A stretch of 5,297 nucleotides of DNA from positions 1-5,297 of the forward strand of contig JAEYVD010000401.1 in the NCBI GenBank assembly GCA_023432075.1. The letters are read 5' to 3'. The notes under the pieces were generated by a model, which worked only from the letters and a program-made list of their open reading frames with translations, was not told the DNA's origin and made no database searches. The DNA comes from Pseudomonadota bacterium (GTDB lineage Bacteria > Pseudomonadota > Gammaproteobacteria > Burkholderiales > Burkholderiaceae_B). This document shows positions 1-5,297 of the stretch, one piece after another (within the stretch, counting starts at the first letter, position 1; the number at the start of each line of letters is the position of its first letter). The position numbers were made by a program, and so were the translations under genes.

Positions 1-725
1 TCATCACGGCGCTGGCGCGCGGCCTGGACGTGCTGCGGTGCTTTCGCCATGGCGTGGCCGCGCTGGGCAACCTGGACCTGGCGCGCCTGACCGGCCTGCC
101 CAAGCCCACCGTCAGCCGCATCACCTACACGCTCACTGAACTGGGTTACCTGCGCTACCACCCCGACACCGGCAAATACTCGCCCGGCTATGGCGTGCTG
201 GCGCTGGGATTCGGCCTGCTGGCGGGGCTTGAGGTGCGCGAGCTTGCCAAGGCCTCGATGACCGACCTGGCGCGCGAGACGGGAGGGGCCGTGGCCCTGG
301 GCGCCTTCGACGGCGATGCCATGACCTACGTCGAAGCCATCCACGGCTCGTCGGCGCTGTACTTGCGCTTGCCCGTGGGTTATCGCGCCACGTTGGACAG
401 CGCCATGGGGCGCGCCTATCTCGCCGGCCTGCCCGCGGATGAGTGCGACGCCGTCCTTGGGCGTCTGGACCAGGGGGCGCCAGCCTCCGAGGCCATCGCG
501 CGGGCTCGCGCTGAACTCGCGCAAACCGGCTGCTGCTTTGCAATCGGCGAATGGCAGTCCGGCATCAACGCCGTCGCCGTGCCCTTCACGTCGATCACGG
601 GCGAGGGCGTCTTCGTCATGAGCTGCGGCGGGCCGGCCAGCCTGCTTGAGGCCTCGCATCTTCGCGACCGCGTGGCCCCGGCGCTCCTGGCCGCGGTGGC
701 AGGCCTGGCGGGGGCGCCAGCCTAG
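1..725 (+). CDS. IclR-family transcriptional regulator (5' truncated by window edge)
   Basis: This is a DNA-binding regulator with an N-terminal winged helix-turn-helix and a C-terminal effector-binding domain; family members usually act as dimers or tetramers and control catabolic or transport genes. The reading frame is open from the first complete codon at position 3, giving 240 visible residues; family members are about 250-280, so only a short N-terminus is missing. Numbering from that codon, residues about 5-58 form the wHTH, with the recognition region LPKPTVSRITYTLTELGYL (about 32-50) and a wing around YHPDTGKYSPG. Residues about 78-235 match the effector domain (VRELAKASMTDLARETGG, LPVGYRATLDSAMGRAYLAG, GEWQSGINAVAVPF). 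A GTG at position 30 is not the real start, because the upstream codons read ITALARGLD, a normal part of the IclR first helix. It ends 82 nt before xseB, with a possible promoter between, so it is probably not part of that operon. Its ligand and targets cannot be told from this window. Confidence 0.9.
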   Translation, partial: ITALARGLDVLRCFRHGVAALGNLDLARLTGLPKPTVSRITYTLTELGYLRYHPDTGKYSPGYGVLALGFGLLAGLEVRELAKASMTDLARETGGAVALGAFDGDAMTYVEAIHGSSALYLRLPVGYRATLDSAMGRAYLAGLPADECDAVLGRLDQGAPASEAIARARAELAQTGCCFAIGEWQSGINAVAVPFTSITGEGVFVMSCGGPASLLEASHLRDRVAPALLAAVAGLAGAPA

Positions 726-751
726 CGCGCGGGGCGCTTGCGGGCCGCGCG
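726..751 (+). terminator. GC-only hairpin after the IclR gene (weak terminator candidate)
   Basis: A 7-bp perfect inverted repeat, CGCGCGG (726-732) and CCGCGCG (745-751), encloses a 12-nt loop and begins immediately after the TAG stop. There is no U-run after it (the next bases are agggtatct), so it does not fit a classical intrinsic terminator. It may protect the 3' end or only reflect high GC. It overlaps the -35 region of the candidate xseB promoter. Confidence 0.3.
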
Positions 752-768
752 AGGGTATCTCGTACAAT
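738..768 (+). promoter_or_regulatory. Candidate sigma70-type promoter for xseB-ispA(-dxs)
   Basis: A TACAAT hexamer at 763-768 matches the -10 consensus at five of six positions. TTGCGG at 738-743 keeps the TTG of the -35 consensus, but the 19-bp spacer is longer than the ideal 17. The element stands in a locally AT-richer stretch within very GC-rich DNA, 40 nt before the xseB start. Initiation would be expected near 775, inside or beside the palindrome GGATTAATCC. The -10 is the convincing half; the -35 is weak. Confidence 0.45.
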
Positions 769-797
769 TCACGGATTAATCCACCCCTTAGTGCCCC

Positions 798-802
798 GGA
801 GG
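798..802 (+). promoter_or_regulatory. Ribosome binding site that fixes the xseB TTG start
   Basis: GGAGG is a perfect Shine-Dalgarno core, five bases before TTG at 808-810. The frame has no ATG or GTG nearby that would give a normal XseB N-terminus, so this site is the main reason for choosing the TTG start. Confidence 0.8.
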
Positions 803-807
803 CCCGT

Positions 808-1074
808 TTGGCCAAACCCACTCAAGCTGATCCGCAGAACGACGATCGTCCCTTGCCCCAGGATTTCGAAACGGCGCTGGCTGAACTGGAATCGCTGGTT
901 GCGGCCATGGAAGACGGATCGCTGCCGCTCGAGCAGTCGCTGGCTGCCTACCGGCGCGGTGTGGCGCTCACACGGGTTTGCCAGGAACGCCTGGCCCAGG
1001 CTGAACAGCAGGTCAAGGTCCTTGAGGGCGGCTTGCTCCGGCCCCTGGATCCCGCGGCGCTGGACGACGAATAA
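808..1074 (+). CDS. xseB: Exodeoxyribonuclease VII small subunit
   Basis: XseB is the small subunit of exonuclease VII; several copies bind the large catalytic subunit XseA to degrade single-stranded DNA in both directions to oligonucleotides in the cytoplasm. The product is 88 residues, close to the usual 70-90. It shows the family's two-helix pattern: FETALAELESLVAAMEDGSL (residues 20-39), then LEQSLAAYRRGVAL (41-54) and CQERLAQAEQQVKVL (58-72), with an acidic tail ending LDDE. The first 16 or so residues are polar, variable and probably disordered. The TTG start is chosen for its ideal GGAGG site; extending the frame upstream gives an Arg/Trp-rich sequence unlike the family. It lies 7 nt before ispA, so the two are very likely co-transcribed. 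xseA is not in the window, which is normal because the two subunit genes are usually unlinked. There is no direct biochemical link to the isoprenoid genes; the pairing is a common arrangement in proteobacteria. Confidence 0.93.
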   Translation: MAKPTQADPQNDDRPLPQDFETALAELESLVAAMEDGSLPLEQSLAAYRRGVALTRVCQERLAQAEQQVKVLEGGLLRPLDPAALDDE

Positions 1075-1081
1075 GAAGCCG

Positions 1082-1993
1082 ATGAAGCAAATTCAACTCG
1101 CTTTTCCCGAGTGGTTGCAGGGCCGTGCGCGGCACGTCGAAGACGTGCTCGACGACCTTCTGCCGCCGGCGGACCTGGCGCCTGCCCGTTTGCACGAAGC
1201 CATGCGCTACGCCGTGCTGGGCGGCGGCAAGCGCGTGCGCGCCGCCCTGGTCTATGCAGCCGGTCAGGCCTGCCCCGTCAGCGGCAGCGTGCTGGCCATC
1301 GAGGCCTCGCTGGACCGCGCGGCAGCCGCCGTCGAACTGATCCATGCCTACTCGCTGATCCATGATGATCTGCCCTGCATGGACGACGACACGCTGCGCC
1401 GCGGCCGGCCCACCACACACGTGCAGTTCGACGAAGCCACCGCCATGCTGGCGGGCGACGCGTTGCAGCCGCTGGCATTCGAACTGGTCGCCTCCATGCC
1501 GATCGCCCCGGCGCTGATCGTCCAGGCCACCCAGTCGCTGGCGCGCGCCGCTGGCAGCCAGGGCATGGCGGGCGGGCAGGCCATCGATCTCTTCAGCGTC
1601 GGCCGTGCGCTGTCGCGCGACGAACTCCAGACGATGCACGGCATGAAGACCGGCGCAATGTTGGCGTGCAGCGTGGCGTTGGGCGGCATCGTGGCGGGCG
1701 CCAGCTCGGCCTCGCGCCAGGCGCTGGATGCCTACGCGCAGGCCATGGGTCTGGCGTTCCAGGTGGTCGATGACATCCTGGACGTCACCGCGGACAGCGC
1801 CAGCCTGGGCAAGACGCCCGGCAAGGACGCCGCCGAAAACAAGCCCACCTATGTATCCTTGCTGGGCCTTGAAGAGGCGCGGGCCTTTGCCGAGGAACTG
1901 CGCGTGGCGGCGCTGGCCGCCCTGGCGCCGCTGGGCGACGCCGGCGGGCGCCTGGCCCAGCTTGCCGACTTCATCGTTCTTCGAGACCGCTGA
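1082..1993 (+). CDS. ispA: (2E,6E)-farnesyl diphosphate synthase (polyprenyl synthetase family)
   Basis: This enzyme condenses isopentenyl diphosphate with dimethylallyl and then geranyl diphosphate to give farnesyl diphosphate (C15), the precursor of undecaprenyl and ubiquinone prenyl chains; it is cytosolic and needs Mg2+. The product is 303 residues, near the typical 295-300. Visible motifs in order are GGGKR (47-51), the first Asp-rich motif DDLPCMDDD (95-103) followed by RRGRPT (106-111), MKTG (188-191), GQAIDL (165-170) and the second Asp-rich motif DDILD (230-234) within FQVVDDILD. The two extra residues inside the first Asp-rich motif, and Tyr90 five residues before it, match the bacterial (type II) FPP synthase pattern, which favours a C15 product over geranylgeranyl diphosphate; this is an inference from family knowledge. 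ATG 1082 is chosen because it gives the usual MKQIQLAFPEWL start; the same frame stays open upstream only because it overlaps xseB out of frame. The SD-like AAGAAG (1073-1078) overlaps the xseB stop, suggesting coupled translation. The stop codon lies inside a hairpin shared with the dxs leader. Confidence 0.96.
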   Translation: MKQIQLAFPEWLQGRARHVEDVLDDLLPPADLAPARLHEAMRYAVLGGGKRVRAALVYAAGQACPVSGSVLAIEASLDRAAAAVELIHAYSLIHDDLPCMDDDTLRRGRPTTHVQFDEATAMLAGDALQPLAFELVASMPIAPALIVQATQSLARAAGSQGMAGGQAIDLFSVGRALSRDELQTMHGMKTGAMLACSVALGGIVAGASSASRQALDAYAQAMGLAFQVVDDILDVTADSASLGKTPGKDAAENKPTYVSLLGLEEARAFAEELRVAALAALAPLGDAGGRLAQLADFIVLRDR

Positions 1994-2028
1994 TCCGAGA
2001 TCAGCCCGGCCTTCCTGTTAGGCCGGGC
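1989..2028 (+). promoter_or_regulatory. Two adjacent hairpins between ispA and dxs
   Basis: The first hairpin is a perfect inverted repeat, GCTGATC (1989-1995) and GATCAGC (1999-2005) around a CGA loop, and includes the ispA stop codon. The second is GCCCGGCCT (2004-2012) and AGGCCGGGC (2020-2028) with a 7-nt loop, giving nine GC-rich pairs. They share bases 2004-2005, so their outermost pairs compete. No U-tract follows (next bases caacgaaccccc), so full intrinsic termination is unlikely. Plausible roles are partial attenuation, mRNA stabilisation or processing, or control of dxs translation, starting 20 nt further on. The repeats are seen directly; the function is a guess. Confidence 0.5.
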
Positions 2029-2047
2029 CAACGAACCCCCAAAAAGC

Positions 2048-3910
2048 ATGACGACAGATTTACTGGACCGCATTCAATCGCCGGCTGACCTCAAGCGCCT
2101 GGATCGTCGCGAACTGAAAAAGCTCGCCGACGAACTGCGCGGCTTCGTGCTGGAGTCGGTATCCAAAACGGGCGGACACCTGTCGTCCAACCTGGGCACC
2201 GTGGAACTCACGCTGGCGCTGCATCAGGTGTTCGACACGCCGCACGACCGCATCGTCTGGGACGTCGGCCACCAGTCCTATCCGCACAAGATCCTGACGG
2301 GGCGCCGGGCCGGCATGGCCAAGCTGCGCCAGCAGGGGGGTATCTCCGGTTTCCCCAAGCGCAGCGAATCCGAGTACGACGCCTTCGGCACCGCGCACTC
2401 GTCCACGTCGATCTCGGCGGCGCTGGGCATGGCGGTGGCCTCTCGCAATGCGGGCGTGCACCGTCAGCACATTGCGGTGATCGGCGATGGCGCCATGTCC
2501 GCCGGCATGGCGTTCGAGGCCATGAACAACGCGGGCGTCACGCCCGACATCAACCTGCTGGTGATCCTGAACGACAACGACATGTCGATCTCGCCGCCGG
2601 TGGGGGCGCTGAACCGGTATCTGGCGCGCCTGATGTCCGGACGCTTCTACGCCGCGGCCAAGAATGTGGGACGCGCGGTGCTGCAGCATGTGCCGCCGGT
2701 GCTTGAGCTTGCGCGCCGCTTCGAGGAACACGCCAAGGGCATGGTCACGCCCGCCACGTTGTTCGAGGAATTCGGCTTCAACTACGTCGGCCCCATCGAC
2801 GGCCACGACCTGGACGCGCTGGTTCCCACGCTGCAGAACCTGAAGGCGCTGGAAGGCCTGCAGTTCCTGCACGTCGTCACGCGCAAGGGCCAGGGCTACA
2901 AACTGGCGGAAGCCGATCCGGTGCTGTATCACGGCCCCGGCAAGTTCGATCCCGCCGTCGGTATCCTGCAGTCCAAGGCGCCCGGCAAGCGCACCTTCAC
3001 GCAGGTGTTCGGCAAGTGGTTGTGCGATACGGCCCAAGAGGACGCGCGCCTGGTGGCCGTCACCCCCGCCATGCGCGAAGGCAGCGGCCTGGTCGAATTC
3101 GAACAGCGCTTTCCGCAGCGGTATTTCGACGTGGGCATCGCCGAACAGCATGCCGTCACGTTCGCGGCAGGCGTGGCGTGCGAGGGCCAGAAGCCCGTCG
3201 TCGCCATCTACTCCACCTTCATGCAGCGCGGCTACGACCAGTTCATCCATGACGTCGCCCTGCAAAACCTGGACGTGACCTTCGCCCTGGACCGCGCCGG
3301 CATCGTGGGCGCGGACGGCGCCACGCACGCGGGCAACTACGACATCGCGTTCTTGCGCTGCGTGCCCAATATGGTGGTGGCCACGCCCTCCGACGAAAAC
3401 GAAACCCGTCTGCTCCTGTCGACCTGTTATCAGTACCCGGGTCCGGCGTCGGTGCGCTATCCGCGCGGCGCGGGTTGCGGCGCGCCGGAAGCAGAGGGCC
3501 TGGATACCGTTGAACTGGGCAAGGGCATCGTGCGGCGCGAAGGCAAGAAGATCGCCATCCTTGGCTTTGGCACGCTGGTGCAGGCAGCGCTGGGCGCCGC
3601 CGGCAAGCTGGACGCCACCTTGGCCGACATGCGTTTCGTCAAGCCGATCGACCGCGACCTGATCCTGGACCTGGCTAGCCGCCACGACGCGCTCGTCACC
3701 GTGGAAGACGCCTGCATCATGGGCGGCGCGGGCAGCGCCGTGCTGGAAGTGCTGAGCGCGGCTGGCGTGCTGATCCCGGTGCTGCAACTGGGCCTGCCGG
3801 ACGAATTCATCGACCACGGCGAACAGTCGGCCCTGCTTGCCGGCCTGGGACTGGATGCCGCGGGCATCGAGCAATCGATCCGCACCCGTTACGCCAGCCT
3901 GCTGGCCTGA
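2048..3910 (+). CDS. dxs: 1-deoxy-D-xylulose-5-phosphate synthase
   Basis: Dxs is a thiamine-diphosphate enzyme that condenses pyruvate with glyceraldehyde 3-phosphate to form DXP and CO2, the committed entry to the MEP isoprenoid pathway and a precursor for thiamine and pyridoxal phosphate. The 620 residues equal the E. coli length as I recall it. Domain I (about 1-310) has GGHLSSNLG with His44, [14 protein letters not shown] (73-86), and the ThDP/Mg motif GDGAMSAG (147-154) through NDNDMSI (175-181), plus YHGPGKF with His295. Domain II (about 315-480) has VGIAEQHAV with the cofactor-activating Glu366, and [15 protein letters not shown] (415-429) with Arg416, Asp423 and His427 for the phosphate and substrate. 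Domain III (about 485-620) is the transketolase C-terminal domain ([14 protein letters not shown]). All expected active-site residues are present. ATG 2048 gives the family's normal N-terminus ([15 protein letters not shown]). Only a poor SD (AAAAAG, 2041-2046) precedes it, and a strong hairpin sits just upstream, so expression may depend on leader structure or read-through from ispA. It probably belongs to the xseB-ispA operon. Confidence 0.98.
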   Translation: MTTDLLDRIQSPADLKRLDRRELKKLADELRGFVLESVSKTGGHLSSNLGTVELTLALHQVFDTPHDRIVWDVGHQSYPHKILTGRRAGMAKLRQQGGISGFPKRSESEYDAFGTAHSSTSISAALGMAVASRNAGVHRQHIAVIGDGAMSAGMAFEAMNNAGVTPDINLLVILNDNDMSISPPVGALNRYLARLMSGRFYAAAKNVGRAVLQHVPPVLELARRFEEHAKGMVTPATLFEEFGFNYVGPIDGHDLDALVPTLQNLKALEGLQFLHVVTRKGQGYKLAEADPVLYHGPGKFDPAVGILQSKAPGKRTFTQVFGKWLCDTAQEDARLVAVTPAMREGSGLVEFEQRFPQRYFDVGIAEQHAVTFAAGVACEGQKPVVAIYSTFMQRGYDQFIHDVALQNLDVTFALDRAGIVGADGATHAGNYDIAFLRCVPNMVVATPSDENETRLLLSTCYQYPGPASVRYPRGAGCGAPEAEGLDTVELGKGIVRREGKKIAILGFGTLVQAALGAAGKLDATLADMRFVKPIDRDLILDLASRHDALVTVEDACIMGGAGSAVLEVLSAAGVLIPVLQLGLPDEFIDHGEQSALLAGLGLDAAGIEQSIRTRYASLLA

Positions 3911-3922
3911 GCCGGCTTGCTG

Positions 3923-3956
3923 CTTGCGGTCGAGGGCGCACGTCTTCGGCCGCAAG
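3923..3956 (+). terminator. Long imperfect hairpin just after dxs (terminator-like, no U-tract)
   Basis: Starting 12 nt after the dxs stop, CTTGCGG (3923-3929) pairs perfectly with CCGCAAG (3950-3956). The pairing continues inward through 3937/3942, giving 15 pairs in all with three G-U wobbles and a GCAC tetraloop (3938-3941). The wobbles suggest selection on the RNA rather than on duplex DNA. No U-run follows (gatgagacac), so it is either a non-canonical terminator, a barrier to 3' exonucleases, or part of the folE2 leader. Confidence 0.45.
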
Positions 3957-3984
3957 GATGAGACACACTGTTCCGGCCCCCCGG

Positions 3985-4026
3985 GCATGCGGGTCACAGG
4001 GTTACCGCTCCTGATCGCATGCGGGT
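3985..4026 (+). repeat. Perfect 10-bp direct repeat upstream of folE2
   Basis: GCATGCGGGT occurs at 3985-3994 and again at 4017-4026, with a start-to-start distance of 32 bp, about three helical turns. Flanking bases differ on both sides, so the identity is exactly 10 bp. The second copy ends four bases before the candidate -10 element GATAAT. The placement would suit a regulator bound on one face of the helix, but no regulator is identified and chance duplication is possible in GC-rich DNA. Confidence 0.5.
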
Positions 4027-4030
4027 GGGC

Positions 4031-4036
4031 GATAAT
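4031..4036 (+). promoter_or_regulatory. Candidate -10 element for folE2
   Basis: GATAAT matches five of six positions of the TATAAT consensus and sits 72 nt before the folE2 start, in the only sizeable gap of the cluster. It lies in the loop of a short inverted repeat, GGGC (4027-4030) and GCCC (4039-4042). No good -35 is seen at 16-18 bp; CTGATC (4011-4016) is the nearest resemblance but with a 14-bp spacer. A promoter lacking a strong -35 would fit activation by a bound protein, but this is speculative. Confidence 0.35.
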
Positions 4037-4096
4037 GAGCCCCTTTCAAGACAACTGGGCCAGCATGTGTCGCCCCACCGCCGACCGGGCCCGGAC

Positions 4097-4100
4097 AGGT
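4097..4100 (+). promoter_or_regulatory. Ribosome binding site of folE2
   Basis: AGGT lies eight bases before ATG 4109, a good SD position. It directly follows the 10-bp palindrome CCGGGCCCGG (4085-4094), whose pairing could affect access to the site. It supports ATG 4109 over the internal ATG at codon 11. Confidence 0.6.
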
Positions 4101-4108
4101 AAGCCGAA

Positions 4109-4906
4109 ATGAATTCTCCGATCGATCCCGCCATCGTGATGCCCGACGTCCAGAGCGCCACGGACACCCGGCATATCCCGATCCAGCGCGTCGGCATCCG
4201 CGGCGTGCGTCACCCCATGCTGGTCCAGAGCGGCGACGGCTCGGCCCAGGGCACGGTGGCCAACTGGACGCTGACCGTGGCGTTGCCGCCCGAAGAAAAG
4301 GGCACGCACATGTCCCGCTTCGTGGCCTTGCTCGAAAAGTACCGCACCACGCCCATGACGCCGGCGCTGTTCCGCACGATGGCCGCCGACATGCTGCCGC
4401 TCTTGCATGCCGAGCGCGGGGACATCACGGCCTCGTTTCCGTACTTCATCAACAAGTCCGCGCCGATCTCCGGCGTGCAAAGCCTGCTCGACTACGAGGT
4501 CCAGTGGATCGCGCGCGCGCAGGCCGACCGGGTCGAGTTCGAGCTCGTGGTGCAAGTGCCCGTCACCAGCCTGTGCCCGTGTTCCAAGGCCATCTCCGAG
4601 TACGGCGCGCACAACCAGCGCTCGCACGTCACGGTCTCGGCCATCCTGAACGAAGACATCTCGATGGACGGCGTGATCCGCCTGATCGAAGACGAGGGCT
4701 CCTGCGAACTGTGGGGTCTGCTCAAGCGGCCCGACGAAAAATTCGTCACCGAACGCGCCTACGACAACCCCAAGTTCGTCGAAGACCTGGTGCGCGACGT
4801 GGCCGCCCGCCTGAACGCCCATCCCGGCATCGCGCGCTATCGCGTCGAAGCCGAAAACTTCGAGTCCATCCACAACCACTCGGCATACGCCGTCGTCGAA
4901 GGCTGA
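4109..4906 (+). CDS. folE2: GTP cyclohydrolase FolE2 (type IB, GCYH-IB)
   Basis: FolE2 converts GTP to 7,8-dihydroneopterin triphosphate and formate, the first step of folate synthesis and of 7-deazaguanine (queuosine) precursors. It replaces the zinc-dependent FolE and is less metal-selective. The 265 residues are a typical length. Family motifs are GVRHPM (32-37), [10 protein letters not shown] (63-72), [13 protein letters not shown] (104-116), the SLCPCSK metal/nucleophile segment (154-160) and GAHNQRSH (166-173). From memory of the Neisseria enzyme, the metal ligands map to Cys156, His168 and Glu210, and the catalytic residues to Glu225, His255 and His257 in [12 protein letters not shown]; the spacing agrees with a constant offset of nine. 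All are present, so the enzyme should be active. ATG 4109 gives the standard MNSPIDPAI start and has an SD site. A 198-nt gap with a direct repeat and a -10 candidate separates it from dxs, suggesting its own transcript. The next gene starts 6 nt after its stop. Confidence 0.97.
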   Translation: MNSPIDPAIVMPDVQSATDTRHIPIQRVGIRGVRHPMLVQSGDGSAQGTVANWTLTVALPPEEKGTHMSRFVALLEKYRTTPMTPALFRTMAADMLPLLHAERGDITASFPYFINKSAPISGVQSLLDYEVQWIARAQADRVEFELVVQVPVTSLCPCSKAISEYGAHNQRSHVTVSAILNEDISMDGVIRLIEDEGSCELWGLLKRPDEKFVTERAYDNPKFVEDLVRDVAARLNAHPGIARYRVEAENFESIHNHSAYAVVEG

Positions 4907-4912
4907 GCGCCG

Positions 4913-5297
4913 ATGCGCCATCCGGCGGCCAGCGACTGGCCGCTCATTGCCGGCCTGCAGCAATGGGAAGCGCGGTTGGCCAGCAACCTGGCCAGCCGGG
5001 GCCGCCTTGGCGTGGCGCTGTATGAGTTTTACCGCTTCGGCGTGAAGCAGGCGTGGGCCTGCCTCTTTGGCGGCCTGATGGGCGCGCGGCTGCTGGGCAC
5101 GCACTGGTGGTATCCCAAGGATGCCGTCCTGGCGCGCTACGACTTCCTGACGCTTGCGGCGCTGGGCATCCAGGCGGCGTTGCTTGCGCTGCGCATGGAA
5201 ACCTGGAGCGAGGCCCGCGTGATCCTGATGTTCCACGTGGTCGGCACCGGCATGGAAATCTTCAAGACCGCCGCCGGCTCGTGGATCTATCCGGAGC
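4913..5297 (+). CDS. DUF817-family membrane protein (3' truncated by window edge)
   Basis: The frame opens at ATG 4913 and stays open to the end of the window, giving 128 residues plus one base of the next codon. I recognise the uncharacterised DUF817 family, whose members are multi-spanning membrane proteins of roughly 250-290 residues, so about half is visible. Characteristic stretches are LYEFYRFGVKQAWACLFGGL (residues 36-55), THWWYP (63-68), RYDFLTLAALGIQAALLALR (75-94) and FHVVGTGMEIFKT (107-119), followed by GSWIYPE (122-128). Hydrophobic segments at about 46-66, 76-94 and 102-117 look membrane-spanning; there is no cleavable signal peptide. GAAGG (4898-4902), inside the last two folE2 codons, can serve as its SD with a 10-nt spacing. 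With only 6 nt between the genes, translational coupling to folE2 is likely. No biochemical role is established as far as I know, so none is assigned. Confidence 0.85.
   Translation, partial: MRHPAASDWPLIAGLQQWEARLASNLASRGRLGVALYEFYRFGVKQAWACLFGGLMGARLLGTHWWYPKDAVLARYDFLTLAALGIQAALLALRMETWSEARVILMFHVVGTGMEIFKTAAGSWIYPE

Noticed and set aside
30..32. GTG at 30 as the start of the IclR regulator
   Set aside because: The upstream in-frame codons encode typical IclR first-helix sequence, so the gene starts before the window.
791..1081. N-terminal extension of ispA from a GTG at 791 (400 codons)
   Set aside because: The extension overlaps xseB out of frame, is Arg/Trp-rich and unlike any prenyltransferase; ATG 1082 gives the normal length and start.
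1013..1639. A 208-codon minus-strand open frame across xseB and ispA
   Set aside because: It is antisense to conserved Asp-rich-motif coding sequence, with no domain recognised in its translation.
2060..3997. A 645-codon open frame on the minus strand covering almost all of dxs
   Set aside because: It mirrors dxs codons, its translation is His/Gln/Arg/Ala-rich with no recognisable domain, and such long antisense frames are expected in high-GC genes with strong third-position bias. The sense-strand Dxs is complete with all motifs.
3957..4108. A folate or other riboswitch in the folE2 leader
   Set aside because: Short palindromes and hairpins exist here, but I could not match any known riboswitch core; a covariance-model search would be needed to claim one.
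4504..5025. A 173-codon + strand open frame linking folE2 and the next gene
   Set aside because: It is a shifted-frame shadow of folE2, Arg/Pro-rich, and overlaps two recognised genes.
4046..5236. A 396-codon minus-strand open frame across folE2 and the DUF817 gene
   Set aside because: It has the same GC-driven shadow character, spans two well-supported sense genes and their junction, and is low-complexity Arg/His/Gln-rich.

Overview
The window looks like a chromosomal core-metabolism segment from a high-G+C betaproteobacterium. The family Alcaligenaceae (Bordetella/Achromobacter type) is the best guess. The evidence is the strong G/C bias at third codon positions, the recognisable protein sequences, and the gene order xseB-ispA-dxs-folE2, which I recall from that family. 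This assignment comes from memory of the families, not from a search. All six genes lie on the + strand.

Layout: (1) 1-725 is the 3' part of an IclR-family transcriptional regulator whose first residues lie outside the window. (2) 726-807 is a short gap with a GC-only hairpin, a candidate promoter (TTGCGG / TACAAT) and a 10-bp palindrome. (3) 808-1993 holds xseB (exonuclease VII small subunit, TTG start) and ispA (farnesyl diphosphate synthase), 7 nt apart. (4) 1994-2047 is a short gap filled by two adjacent hairpins. (5) 2048-3910 is dxs, encoding 1-deoxy-D-xylulose-5-phosphate synthase, 620 residues and complete. (6) 3911-4108 is the largest gap. It holds a long imperfect hairpin directly after dxs, a perfect 10-bp direct repeat, a candidate -10 element and a possible mini-ORF that overlaps the next start codon. 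(7) 4109-4906 is folE2, encoding the type IB GTP cyclohydrolase. (8) From 4913 past the window edge runs the start of a DUF817-type membrane protein, 6 nt after folE2.

How the genes work together: Dxs makes DXP, the entry metabolite of the MEP isoprenoid pathway. IspA later condenses the C5 products into farnesyl diphosphate, the precursor of undecaprenyl carriers and the ubiquinone side chain. Pairing them in one cluster couples the entry and an output step of isoprenoid supply. XseB is a DNA-repair subunit that commonly shares this operon without a direct metabolic link. FolE2 starts the folate/7-deazapurine pathway from GTP and probably forms a second transcription unit with the DUF817 gene.

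I found no mobile element, CRISPR array, tRNA/rRNA gene, broken gene or clear new system. The less explained items are the folE2 leader (direct repeat and overlapping mini-ORF), the folE2-DUF817 coupling and the hairpins that follow several stop codons without U-tracts.
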